Part shown: positions 8,854 to 17,466 of the stretch, piece after piece
Layout: every line of letters starts with the position of its first letter
How positions within the stretch are numbered: position 1 is the first letter of the stretch
Assembly (NCBI GenBank): GCA_963838885.1
Contig: CAWITB010000005.1
Coordinates: 1 to 64,000, forward strand
Direction: 5' to 3'
DNA length: 64,000 nt
Origin: JAICMB01 sp963838885
Lineage (GTDB): Bacteria; Acidobacteriota; Terriglobia; Bryobacterales; Bryobacteraceae
The notes under the pieces: model-generated
Database searches by the model: none
Told to the model about the DNA's origin: nothing
Seen by the model: the letters and a program-made list of their open reading frames with translations, nothing else
Made by a program: the position numbers and the translations under genes

Positions 8854-9245
8854 TTTATCCAAGCGACTCGCGGTACACCAAAGAACATGAGTGGGTACGC
8901 CTTGAGGGGAGCATCGGCGTCGTCGGAATCACCGATCACGCGCAGAAAGAACTGGGCGACATCGTCTACGTCGACCTCCCCAAAATCGGCGCGCGCGTTG
9001 AAAAAGGCAAGACCCTGGGGTCCGTCGAATCGGTGAAGGCGGTTTCGGACGTTTTTGCGCCCGTCTCGGGCGAGATCGTGGAGACCAACGATCTGCTTAC
9101 GACCTCGCCGGAAAAGCTCAACGACGATCCTCACGGCGATGCCTGGCTCGTTAAGATCCGCCTCGCCGATCCAGGCGAGGTGCAAAACCTCCTATCCGCC
9201 GCCGATTACGAGGCTTATGCGGAAGCGGAAGGCTCGCCCCACTAG
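8850..9245 (+). CDS. gcvH: Glycine cleavage system H protein
   Basis: 131 residues, full length. This lipoyl carrier shuttles the aminomethyl intermediate between P, T and L proteins. The lipoylation site is K63 within SVESVKAVSDV, and the N-terminal YTKEHEWVRLEG is the family hallmark. The start overlaps the last codons of gcvT (ATGA), so the two are translationally coupled. No gcvP follows; the next gene is an aminotransferase after 194 bases. Confidence 0.96.
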   Translation: MIYPSDSRYTKEHEWVRLEGSIGVVGITDHAQKELGDIVYVDLPKIGARVEKGKTLGSVESVKAVSDVFAPVSGEIVETNDLLTTSPEKLNDDPHGDAWLVKIRLADPGEVQNLLSAADYEAYAEAEGSPH

Positions 9246-9282
9246 CGCGGTCGCCGTAAACTTGCGCGAGTTGCAACCGGTA

Positions 9283-9310
9283 CGTAGGACACCACACGTA
9301 GGACACCACA
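9283..9310. repeat. Two-copy 14-bp tandem direct repeat
   Basis: The unit cgtaggacaccaca occurs twice without spacing (9283-9296 and 9297-9310) in the gap between gcvH and the aminotransferase gene. Identity is perfect and the next two bases begin a third unit. No function is evident. Confidence 0.8.
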
Positions 9311-9439
9311 CGAGCCGAATGCCACCCGGCGCGCCGGGAGATTGCCGCTCACCTTCCGCGGCTTGGTTATTCGCCAGCTTATTTGAAGAGGTTTTAGAAC
9401 CGGGCCGGCGTAGGCCAGTACCGCGCTAAACTTTTAGCA

Positions 9440-10316
9440 ATGCACCGGCACGTGCTGCATAACGACGACATTCACGACGCGCACATAAAGGACACGTCGC
9501 CGGGACAGACCGGATTGATGAACGGCTGGGGAGTATTCAGCACTCTGCGCGTCTCCGATGGAGTGCTGTTCGCATGGGAGCGTCACTGGAAGCGCATGCA
9601 GCGGGATGCCGCGCGGATGCGAGTGCCGTTTCCGCCGGAGGCGGACTATCTTAAGTCGCGGCTGCTGAAATTGATTGACGCGAATCATGCGCGCAACGCG
9701 ACGCTGCGCGTGGCTGTGGCGCGGAATCGCGGGGGACCGTTTCAGGGACCTGACATGGAGCGGGATTTCGACGTAATCGCGTTCACGACAGACTTGACAG
9801 AGTGGGGCGAGAGCGTGCGGCTGAGCATCAAACCGCAAGCGCGCCATGCCCAAAACGAATTCGCGGGAACGAAAATTATGTCCTGGGCGTACAACTTGAC
9901 TTGGTATGAAGAGGCGCACGAGCGTGGCTTCGACGAAGTTGTTCTGCTGAACGAGCGAGGTGAGGTGGCGGAGTGTACCTCGGCGAACATCTTCATGGTG
10001 CAAGGACGGAAGTGTGCTGACGCCGCCACTCAGTTCCGGGTGCCTGCCGGGGATTACGCGCGAGCTGTTGCTGGAGGAGATCCGTGTGAAGGAGGCATCC
10101 GTTCACGAGAGGACGCTGCTGCCCGCGCAGCTGGAGGAAGCGGACGAAGTCTTTATCACGTCGACGACGCGCGATCTGCTGCCGGTGCGGTCCATCGAAG
10201 GCCTGCGGATCAAGTACGCGAGCCCGGTCTGCGAGAGTCTGCGGCGCGAGCTGGCGCGATATCGCGCCGACTATATCACCAATTGCGCGAAGTTACACCA
10301 GAAGACGCGGGTATAG
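9440..10316 (+). CDS. Class IV PLP aminotransferase (BCAT or ADC-lyase type), frameshift near 10000-10012
   Basis: With one extra base removed, the product is about 291 residues, typical of fold-type IV enzymes such as branched-chain aminotransferase or aminodeoxychorismate lyase. Family features: NGWGVFSTLRV near the N-terminus, the PLP lysine in GTKIMSWAYN, and AECTSANIFMV. The first frame loses the family sequence after NIFMVQG, while the +1 frame resumes with LTPPLSSGCLPGITR, the conserved cofactor-phosphate region, and runs to the stop at 10316. Both halves are well conserved, so the break is recent or a sequencing error. Family members cannot be told apart from sequence alone. It stands alone after gcvH. 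Confidence 0.78.
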
Positions 10317-11479
10317 CGGCGGCGCTGAGTCGCTTTCCCTTGGCAGAGCGCTCGCTCGCGGCCGCGGACGCTGCGAGAGGGGCAAAGAATCCTTTTCGAA
10401 GCGATAGGGCACCCGGCGCTCAAATCCAAATTCTTCAACGCGGTCCAGGAATTGGAACCCGCACCGGTTCAAGCATTGGATATGCGCGTCGTTTCATTCA
10501 TCCATGTAGTTCCAAAGCGCCTTGAGCGGGCGTGTAGATTCGCGATCCCTCTAGCCGCAAGGCGCGCCACCGCGAAGCGCTGCTCGGGCATTAAGCCTGT
10601 TGCGAAAAATTGCCGAGGAAGCGTTGTAGCGCAAACGAATTCGAGACCGCCGAATGAGGTTCCGCGTAGAACGCAAAGAAAATGGTTCCAAGTGACCCTT
10701 CGAACAGTTCGCTTACCGCCGGCATGCTCGGCCTAAGCATGGCATGCGCGAAAACCGTGGCGCTTCTTCCTACGCTCCCCGCGTTGGGTTTTGATCAACG
10801 CGGATCGACGCCTGGGAAAAAGGCCCACTGATTTCACGCTAGAAGCTCGCCTCTCGGCACGGCCTTTCGCTTCTCCGCAAGGACTGTTCTCTTTCGAGGA
10901 TCGCCCCGGCGGGATCGATGCTCCCGGCCTATACCTTCGACGCAGTTCCGAACCTTTCGTCCGGCCCGTTCGGTCTGGAACTCCCCTCCTCTTCCACTTT
11001 TGGTGGAAGGGGAGGATCCATGCTCCACACCCGTTGCCGGATTTCCGATTCGAAACTTCCAAACGTTCGCCGCTTTCCGCTCCCCTTCAGGACTCGTGAT
11101 CCTTCCGGCTCATAGCGCTCTAGCGGCGACGGAGTCTGGAAAAACTTACCAAAGTGGACGACCCGATTTCCTATCGCTCCCCGGCAACGCAAATTATCGC
11201 TAATAAACTCGCCACCGGATCAAAGTTCCAGGATCGCTATCATCCACCAGGCTAACTGCTCTCAGAACCTCTTGGAACCATCCCTATGATGCAGCGAACG
11301 TCGCCGTGCGTCAACGATGAAAAGCGCATTATGGGAAGATTTCCTCAGTTTTTTTTTGTTTTATTTCAGACATTTACGTGTCCGTCGTCGTGGAAGATAT
11401 GTGGAAAAAACGGCGCCGTGTACTTTTGTTTGAGCTCCGCGAGAAGCGAGCTACGCGCGCTTGACTACAATAATCGAAG
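10317..11479. other. Gene-free stretch of about 1.16 kb
   Basis: Several overlapping open readings exist on both strands between 10450 and 11200, but none has a recognisable domain, a convincing ribosome binding site or protein-like composition; they are probably spurious. Base composition changes along it, with purine/pyrimidine-skewed runs at 10840-11100 and an AT-rich run near 11340-11370 (a T8 tract). It contains the hairpin at 10985-11015. A structured RNA or remnant of a lost element is possible; nothing specific was recognised. Confidence 0.45.
10985..11015. repeat. Strong hairpin: 13-bp inverted repeat with 5-nt loop
   Basis: Left arm cctcctcttccac (10985-10997), loop ttttg, right arm gtggaaggggagg (11003-11015): 12 Watson-Crick pairs and one G-T pair. 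No T-run follows on the plus strand, so it is not a standard intrinsic terminator. It lies in the middle of the gene-free stretch. Confidence 0.7.
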
Positions 11480-12379
11480 ATGCCGCTTCTGCGAATCGAT
11501 GCTCCCGACCCTCACGCTGAAAACATGTACGCCCGCAGCCTGGAGCAAGGCGACATGCTCTTCTTCCCGGTCACCCCGTTCGAGATTCCCGGCGCAGATC
11601 AAGAGTTCCTGCGCTCCCTCTCGGGACTCGGCGGAGCCCGCCACAAAAACATCGCTTATAAGGCCGCGCTCGATAAAGTGACAGGCTATGAGGCCGCCGA
11701 CCCCGGGCGGCTACGCCAAATTTTCCGATCCTATTCGCGCCGTGCCGTGGAATTCACCGGTAACCTGCTGCCCCGTTACAAGAAAGGCTGGAGGATCGAC
11801 TATGCCAGCTTCCGCTCCGAAGAGGAGGAAGGCCGCGACCTGCCCCTCAATAAGCGCAACGACCTGCTGCACGTCGACGCCTTTCCCAGTCGCCCCACCA
11901 ACGGCGGCCTCATCCTGCGCGTCTTCACGAATATCAATCCCGCTAAAATGCGCGTCTGGCTCACGGGTGATCCCTTCGAATCCCTAGCCTCGCAATATGC
12001 TGCCGAGGCCGGTCTTGGCCGCATCGCCGCCGATTCCCGCTCCACCGCGCGCGGCTTCCAGCGCGCCCTGACCCGCGCCCTCGCGCCCATCTTCCGAATC
12101 CCCGACCGCGCCCCTTACGACCGCTTCATGCTCGCTTTTCACGATCACCTCAAGCGCAACCCGGAATACCAGAAAAACTGCGAGAAATACCGCTTCGAAT
12201 TTCCGCCCGGATCGACCTGGATGGTCTTCACCGACATCGTTCCCCATGCCGTCTTGTCGGGCCAATACGCTCTCGAACAGACGTTCATCGTATCGCGCGA
12301 TTCCCTCCTGCTGCGCGAAAAAGCCCCGGCCTCGATACTCGAGCGCCTCAGCGCGTCTAATCTCACGTATGCCCCATAA
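11480..12379 (+). CDS. kdoO: Kdo hydroxylase family protein (Fe(II)/2-oxoglutarate dioxygenase)
   Basis: 299 residues resembling the Kdo hydroxylase (KdoO) family, which hydroxylates the Kdo sugar of lipopolysaccharide inner core to Ko. The metal-binding HxD lies in LLHVDAFPSRPT (H131, D133), and the distal histidine is probably in FTDIVPHAVLSGQ near residue 250. The segments HVDAFPSRPT and LRVFTNINP are what I recall as characteristic. The protein has no signal peptide and probably acts on the cytoplasmic face. The thioredoxin gene overlaps its end by 11 bases, so the pair is likely co-translated. Family assignment is from memory of the motif, not a search. Confidence 0.75.
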   Translation: MPLLRIDAPDPHAENMYARSLEQGDMLFFPVTPFEIPGADQEFLRSLSGLGGARHKNIAYKAALDKVTGYEAADPGRLRQIFRSYSRRAVEFTGNLLPRYKKGWRIDYASFRSEEEEGRDLPLNKRNDLLHVDAFPSRPTNGGLILRVFTNINPAKMRVWLTGDPFESLASQYAAEAGLGRIAADSRSTARGFQRALTRALAPIFRIPDRAPYDRFMLAFHDHLKRNPEYQKNCEKYRFEFPPGSTWMVFTDIVPHAVLSGQYALEQTFIVSRDSLLLREKAPASILERLSASNLTYAP

Positions 12380-12821
12380 CTCCACCGCGCGGCAGTGCCC
12401 CTCTTGCGGCGCTACCAATCGCATCCCTGTCAAACATCTGGCGGACGCCGGACGCTGCGGCGCCTGCAAAGCCCAACTGCCCCCGCTCGCCGAGCCGCTC
12501 GAAGCCGACGCCGCGACCTTCGACGAAGTCCTTCGTGAAGCCCGCGTCCCGGTGTTCGTGGATTTCTGGGCATCGTGGTGCGGCCCCTGCCGCATGGCCG
12601 CGCCCGAAGTCGCCGCGTTAGCGCGCGAGATGGCCGGCAAAGCCGTCGTGTTGAAGGTTGACACCGAACGCCACCCGGAGCTGTCGGCCCGTTACCGCGT
12701 TCAAAGCATCCCCAACTTCATCGTCTTCGTCAACGGCCGCGTGGCATTTCAACAGCCCGGCCTCGTCCCCCGCGCCGAAATGCGCCGCTGGCTCGAGCAG
12801 GCCACGGCATCGGCGAGTTGA
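12369..12821 (+). CDS. trxC: Thioredoxin 2 type, N-terminal zinc ribbon plus thioredoxin fold
   Basis: 150 residues. The N-terminus has a zinc ribbon (C10/C13 in CPSCG and C30/C33 in CGACK) as in TrxC, followed by a thioredoxin domain with the redox centre WCGPC (70-74) and the cis-proline region SIPNFIVF. It reduces protein disulfides; zinc-ribbon thioredoxins are often linked to oxidative stress. The ATG at 12369 overlaps the Kdo hydroxylase gene, suggesting joint expression, perhaps to keep the iron enzyme or envelope partners reduced (inference). Confidence 0.92.
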   Translation: MPHNSTARQCPSCGATNRIPVKHLADAGRCGACKAQLPPLAEPLEADAATFDEVLREARVPVFVDFWASWCGPCRMAAPEVAALAREMAGKAVVLKVDTERHPELSARYRVQSIPNFIVFVNGRVAFQQPGLVPRAEMRRWLEQATASAS

Positions 12822-12827
12822 CGGCGC

Positions 12828-14072
12828 TCATCGCTCCGCGCCATAACAAAACGTTTTCGCCGCCTTGCCGCGCTTCTCCGCATCCCAGATGAGGTCGTCC
12901 CTTCCCGTACTTAGCCGCACCGCCCAGTCGGCCACGATTCGCGGACGCGGAAAGCATCCACATAGATGGGGCCGCTGGTCGAGCGCGCCAGTGAGATAAG
13001 TTGCTCTGTCGGCGCCGCGCGCGCCAGGAATTGCGACGCGTTTTTTCGTCCAGAGATAAGCCACGTTCTGAACCACGACCACCGCGCAAACCGCGGCGAC
13101 GATAGCAGCGCGCTTCGGCCAGCAGCGCCGGGCCAACTCCGGCAAAGCGCATCCCACGATCAACGCAACGCCCGCGCTTGCGAGATAAATCTGCCGGCTG
13201 GGGATCCGCGTCGCGTAGGTCAGGAAGCTGTACGGCGCCAGTGCCACGCCGGCCCACAGCAGTCCAATCGCGATAACGGCTCCGTATTTCGGCGGTTTCC
13301 ACACCAGAACGGCGAGCAGCGCAAGAACGCCCCAGAACCAGAACAGCCGCGCGAAGCTGTTCGGCCACGTCAACCAGAAGGGCGCCTCGAGCGAGAAGCT
13401 GCCATCGTTGAATCGAAAAGAATAGCTGCGCGTGTGCAGAACATGCGTCGCCGCGAGCGCCGCAAATAATACAAACGGAAGCAGCCAAATCGCGGACCGT
13501 CGCAGCCCGCGATCAAATAGCAACGGCAATGCCAGCAGCGGAACCACGACATACGCCGATTCTTTCGAGTACAGGGCCGCTGCGAACGACACCAGCGCGC
13601 CGGCGTACCACATCCATTGCCTCTGGTAAAGGAATCGCAGCCACAAAAGCATCGCGCCCACGCCGAACAAGAACAGCAGCGGCTCGGAAGCGGCCGAGAC
13701 CCACATAATCGCTTCCTGATGGCCCTCACATACGGCAAAAAATGCCGCCGCCCACGCCGCGACGCGATAGCCGATCTGTGTCCAATACCCCAGCCCAAAG
13801 ATCAACCACGTATTCAGCACATGCAGCGCAATGAGCGCGCAATAATATGGCGCGGCCGCAATGCCAAACAGCTTGTAGATTCCGTCCAGCAGAAGAAAGC
13901 TCGTGGACCGCAGCCCGAAAATCGGATCGGTGACAATGCCCAGTCCGGCGGCGTGGGCTTTGGCGATGTTGGGAAAATCGTCTTCAAGCAGCGGCTGCCG
14001 CAGAGTGGGCAGATACGCGATTATTGCCAGCAGCGCCAGAGCCGCGAACACGCCGATGTCACGTCTACGCAC
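12828..14072 (-). CDS. Polytopic membrane protein, glycosyltransferase-39-like architecture
   Basis: 414 residues with about 9-10 predicted transmembrane helices. The N-terminal acidic pair in LLEDDFPNIAKAH follows helix 1, like the first-loop DD of GT-C mannosyltransferases, but no family was firmly recognised. Its start overlaps the amine oxidase stop by 8 bases, making it the last gene of the nine-gene operon. Residues from about 345 to 373 read poorly in this frame; the neighbouring frame gives QFLARAAPTEQLIS and SGPIYVDAF, then the first frame resumes with PRPRIVADW. This indicates an extra base near 13037 and a lost base near 12952. The C-terminal tail is probably extracytoplasmic. Confidence 0.72.
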   Translation of the reverse strand: MRRRDIGVFAALALLAIIAYLPTLRQPLLEDDFPNIAKAHAAGLGIVTDPIFGLRSTSFLLLDGIYKLFGIAAAPYYCALIALHVLNTWLIFGLGYWTQIGYRVAAWAAAFFAVCEGHQEAIMWVSAASEPLLFLFGVGAMLLWLRFLYQRQWMWYAGALVSFAAALYSKESAYVVVPLLALPLLFDRGLRRSAIWLLPFVLFAALAATHVLHTRSYSFRFNDGSFSLEAPFWLTWPNSFARLFWFWGVLALLAVLVWKPPKYGAVIAIGLLWAGVALAPYSFLTYATRIPSRQIYLASAGVALIVGCALPELARRCWPKRAAIVAAVCAVVVVQNVAYLWTKKRVAIPGARGADRATYLTGALDQRPHLCGCFPRPRIVADWAVRLSTGRDDLIWDAEKRGKAAKTFCYGAER

Positions 14073-15573
14073 GCGATACAGCTCGGAGCGCGCGATCGGC
14101 CGCTATCACGCCGCGATACTGCGCTTCCTCGAAAATAGAAATTCCGCTAAGGTCGGAATTGGCGTAAAGAATCCGCGGCGATGGCGGCTCGGGAAGCTTG
14201 TTCCACGGAAATCCGGGAGTCGGCCGGATCATGGCGTGGCCGATCCTCATGATGTCCACGCGCGAAACGCACTCGCGGATGTCGGGGTGCGCGCGAGAGA
14301 GATCGTTGAGAATCGCTTCTTTCCAGTAATTCCAATCCTTGGCGAGCAGCAGGGCGCGCGCCTGCGTCGGGCGCGTATTCGGCGAACGACCAATAATATG
14401 TCCAGACGTTGCGCACGATGTTCGACGCCAGGCTCATGTGCGTCGCGTCGACGTAGCCGAGCGCGGGCGAGTCGTAGATGACGTTGTCCCAGGCCGGCTC
14501 GATCGTTTTCTCGCGCGGCGGACGTTCCAGCGTCAGATTCGCCGTCAGCCAGGGCGAGTAGACGAAGCCGCTCGCGGACCCCGCGCCTTCAATAATGTAA
14601 GGCGCAAGGAAAGTCGGAGCTGCGAACACTACCGCATCGGCGATATATTCCGCTTGCTCGGTGAACACGCGCACGCGGTTGCCGTCCGGCGCAACTCGAT
14701 ACACGGGGGAGCCGGTGCGGACGTATCGCGCTAGTTTTTCGAGCAGCCGCCGCGCGATCCAGCCGTTGCCTTCGGGCCACGTCAGCGGTCCTTTATCTTC
14801 GGGCTCGCGCGAGGCGAAATAATGAATGCCAGCCCAAGCCGAGACGTCGCGCATGGAAGCGCCATAGTCGTCGCGGCAGGCGTAGTTGATGTACCAGCGC
14901 AGATACGGCGAATCGAAGCCGGTTGCGGTCCATCCACGATTCCATCGACACGTTGGACAGATCCTCCGCGCGGTCGCCTCCCAGCGCGATCGGAATCGTG
15001 AAGCGCCCCGAGGCGCGAAATTCCGCCATCAGCGAATAGAAGCGGCGGAATTGCTCGCGATCGCGCTTCGGAACATCGGCGTCCGGCTCGATGCCTTCCT
15101 GCCAGCGGCCATGAATGTACAGCCGCTCCTGCGGCGCGAAACATAGCGCGCGCTCGTCCCACTTGCCGTCGCGCAGAACGCCCAATTCTTCGAACAATTC
15201 GCGCACCAGCATCGCTTTTCTTTGAAGGAACGGGAACGTAATGCGCTGCCCAGGGATAGCGCGTGATGTCGTTTTCGCCCCAGCGCGCATTGCCGCCCGC
15301 TTGCGGCTCCATTTCGAGAAGCACGAAATCGCGGAATCCGCGCTTGTCGAGCCGCCACGCCGCGCTGAGCCCGGCCATCCCTCCGCCAACAATCACGATC
15401 GGAACGCGGATTTGTTGCGCCGGAGCCTGAAACGCCGCATGATCGCGGAGCCGATGTCCCATCGGAAAACCATCGTTGACAAACGAGCCGCCAATGCGCG
15501 CTTCCCCTTTCGCCGTCAGCCCGATGAGACCGGCGCTGAAGGCGCGCCGCGTTAACGGGCGATCTCTTTCCAT
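14065..15573 (-). CDS. FAD-dependent amine oxidase-like protein with Tat-type N-terminus, three frameshifts
   Basis: Pieced together, about 501 residues. The start MERDRPLTRRAFSAG has a twin-arginine motif, then VPIVIVGGGMAGLSAAWRL is the dinucleotide-binding motif of flavin amine oxidases. The frame changes near 15216 (after VPVPSKK, to AMLVRELFEELG), 14920 (after WMDRN, to GFDSPYLRWYINYACRDD) and 14360 (after EYAPDA, to ARALLLAKDW), ending LRAVSRA. Each change is one extra base and each junction restores good sequence. The start lies 22 bases inside the spermidine-synthase-like gene. An amine oxidase behind a polyamine synthase suggests oxidation of an aminopropyl product outside the cytoplasm; carotenoid-desaturase-like activity is the alternative. 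Confidence 0.75.
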
Positions 15574-17048
15574 TCTTTTTCGTAGTAGCGCACCAGCGCC
15601 TGGTCGTTCAGACGGTTCGGCTCGACCGCGACCGGCAGCATATCGTTGGGGAAAATGAACATCTCGGGAATGCCGCGCGCCGCCAGGAATCGCAGCCCCG
15701 CTGGTACGCGCGCGGGCGGCTCGTAGCCATGCATGCTGCCGATCACGAAGCCCCACTCGCCGAACGACGGCACATATAGGTGATACGGATAAGTTTGAAA
15801 TCCGGCCTGCTTCATCGTTGCGGCGATGCACCAGTACGATTGCCGCGCAAACAGCGGCGACGTGCTTTGGACCACGATCAGTCCGTTCCGGCTGATATGG
15901 CGGGCCAGCAGGCGATAGAACGTCGTGGTGTAAAGCTTGCCGAGCGCATAGCTCGTCGGATCGGGAAAATCGACGACCGCGAAATCGAACTGCTCCGTGT
16001 TGGTGTCGAGCCACGGAAACGCGTCGGCGGTGATGACGTGAACGCGGGGCGCTGTCAGCGAGTGCTGGTTCAACGCCGTGAACGCCGGGTGCGTCGAAAA
16101 CAGCCGCGTCATCTCGGAATCGAGATCGACCAGCGTGACGCTCTGGACATCGGGATACTTGAGGATCTCGCGCACGGCGAGGCCGTCGCCGCCGCCCAGC
16201 ACCAGCACGCGCCGCGCGCCCGGGATCGCGGCCAGCCCGGGATGCACCAGCGCTTCGTGATAGCGATACTCGTCGCGCGAGCTGAATTGCAAATGCGAGT
16301 TGAGGAATAGCCGCAAATCGTCTTTCCATTTCGTCAGGACGATGCGCTGGTAACGCGTCTGGCGGCTGAAGATCACTTCGTCCGCGTAAAGCTGATTGTC
16401 GGCGGAGGATGAAATTCGTTCCGCCAGTACCATTCCGCTTCCGAGCGCGAGCAACGCGGCGAAGCAGGCCACCCGCAATCCAACAGGCCGCCCGAGCTGG
16501 TCCTTGAACAAATACGTCGACCAAAGAGCCACCACGGCATTCAGGATTCCGAACAACAGCGCCGACCGTACCAACCCCAGTTTCGGAACCAGCAGAATCG
16601 GAAATAAAATCGAAGCTCCCAGCGCGCCGAGATAATCGAAGGTCAGGACGTGCGAGATCAGCTCCTTGAACTGGAAACGCTCTTTCAGAATCCGCATCAG
16701 CAGCGGGATCTCGAGCCCCACCAAAACGCCGACGGCGATCACGATCAGATACAGCGCCAGCCGGAACGCCTGCGTGTAGGCGAACGCCAGGAACATGATG
16801 GACGAAGAAAACCCGCCGACAATGCCCACCATCAACTCGAGTGAGACGAAGCGGGCCACCAAGCCGCGGGTCAGAAAACGCGACAGCCAGCTCCCGATCC
16901 CCATGGCGAACAGATAGGTTCCGATGATGGTCGAAAACTGAAAGACGCTGTCGCCGAGCAGATAGCTGGCGAGCGTGCCGGCGATCAGCTCATAAATCAG
17001 GCCGCACGCGGCGACGATCAGAACGGAGAGAAACAGCGCCGCGGACAC
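15552..17048 (-). CDS. Membrane-fused spermidine-synthase-like aminopropyltransferase
   Basis: 498 residues. The first 200 or so contain about seven transmembrane helices; the rest is a spermidine synthase fold with the cofactor motif VLVLGGGDGLAVREIL near residue 285 and the catalytic-region segment VVDFPDPTSYALGKLYT. Such proteins should move the aminopropyl group of decarboxylated SAM to an amine, here at the membrane. The gene for the enzyme that makes decarboxylated SAM lies upstream in the same operon. The start codon follows the DUF350 stop with no gap, and the amine oxidase start overlaps its end by 22 bases. The acceptor is unknown; a methyltransferase-like role cannot be excluded. 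Confidence 0.85.
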   Translation of the reverse strand: MSAALFLSVLIVAACGLIYELIAGTLASYLLGDSVFQFSTIIGTYLFAMGIGSWLSRFLTRGLVARFVSLELMVGIVGGFSSSIMFLAFAYTQAFRLALYLIVIAVGVLVGLEIPLLMRILKERFQFKELISHVLTFDYLGALGASILFPILLVPKLGLVRSALLFGILNAVVALWSTYLFKDQLGRPVGLRVACFAALLALGSGMVLAERISSSADNQLYADEVIFSRQTRYQRIVLTKWKDDLRLFLNSHLQFSSRDEYRYHEALVHPGLAAIPGARRVLVLGGGDGLAVREILKYPDVQSVTLVDLDSEMTRLFSTHPAFTALNQHSLTAPRVHVITADAFPWLDTNTEQFDFAVVDFPDPTSYALGKLYTTTFYRLLARHISRNGLIVVQSTSPLFARQSYWCIAATMKQAGFQTYPYHLYVPSFGEWGFVIGSMHGYEPPARVPAGLRFLAARGIPEMFIFPNDMLPVAVEPNRLNDQALVRYYEKEWKEIAR

Positions 17049-17261
17049 TTAGTGCACAGCCGCCGCGATGATAATGCACATGCCGATCGACATGGCCCCG
17101 ACCAGCACCGCGAGGGCGATATTTTTGTCCTCCACGATTTCTTTCCAAAGATGATATGGCGTCATCTTATCGATGATGGCGAACGCGATAACGAAGATCA
17201 GGATGCCGAGAATCGCGTAGACGATGGCATTGATCAGATAGCCGGGGTGGAAGTCGTTCAT
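17049..17261 (-). CDS. DUF350 small membrane protein
   Basis: 70 residues with two hydrophobic helices (about 8-28 and 49-69) separated by DKMTPYHLWKEIVEDKN, the pattern of DUF350. GGAGG lies 9 bases before the ATG at 17261; a longer upstream reading is non-coding, as the previous gene ends at 17263. It directly abuts the aminopropyltransferase gene. DUF350 proteins have no assigned biochemistry. In this operon it probably forms part of a membrane complex. Confidence 0.85.
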   Translation of the reverse strand: MNDFHPGYLINAIVYAILGILIFVIAFAIIDKMTPYHLWKEIVEDKNIALAVLVGAMSIGMCIIIAAAVH

Positions 17262-17262
17262 G

Positions 17263-17452
17263 TCATTTGCCTCCGAAATATCGAATGAAACCGCCGTAGT
17301 GGGAGCGGTAGGCGCCGGGGTTGTCGCGCACCGTCTTGGGAACGTCGCGCAGCTCGTTGACGCGGGTTGGGAGTCCAGCCGCGGTACTCGGCATAGCCCG
17401 TCAGCGCGAGCAGAAGCAGGCCGTAGGCCAGGAAAAAAGGATGGCTTCTCAC
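17263..17452 (-). CDS. Small single-pass membrane protein, frameshift near 17364
   Basis: Short gene starting MRSHPFFLAYGLLLLALTGY, a single N-terminal helix followed by a soluble tail. In the first frame the tail degenerates after TPNP; with one base removed it reads RVNELRDVPKTVRDNPG, then YRSHYGGFIRYFGGK and stops one base before the DUF350 start. The corrected product is 62 residues. The tail is rich in R, Y and G and looks conserved-type but is not a named family to me. Its tight fit between the DUF4178 and DUF350 genes supports it being real. Confidence 0.65.
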
Positions 17453-17466
17453 TCATCGCCTCCCGG

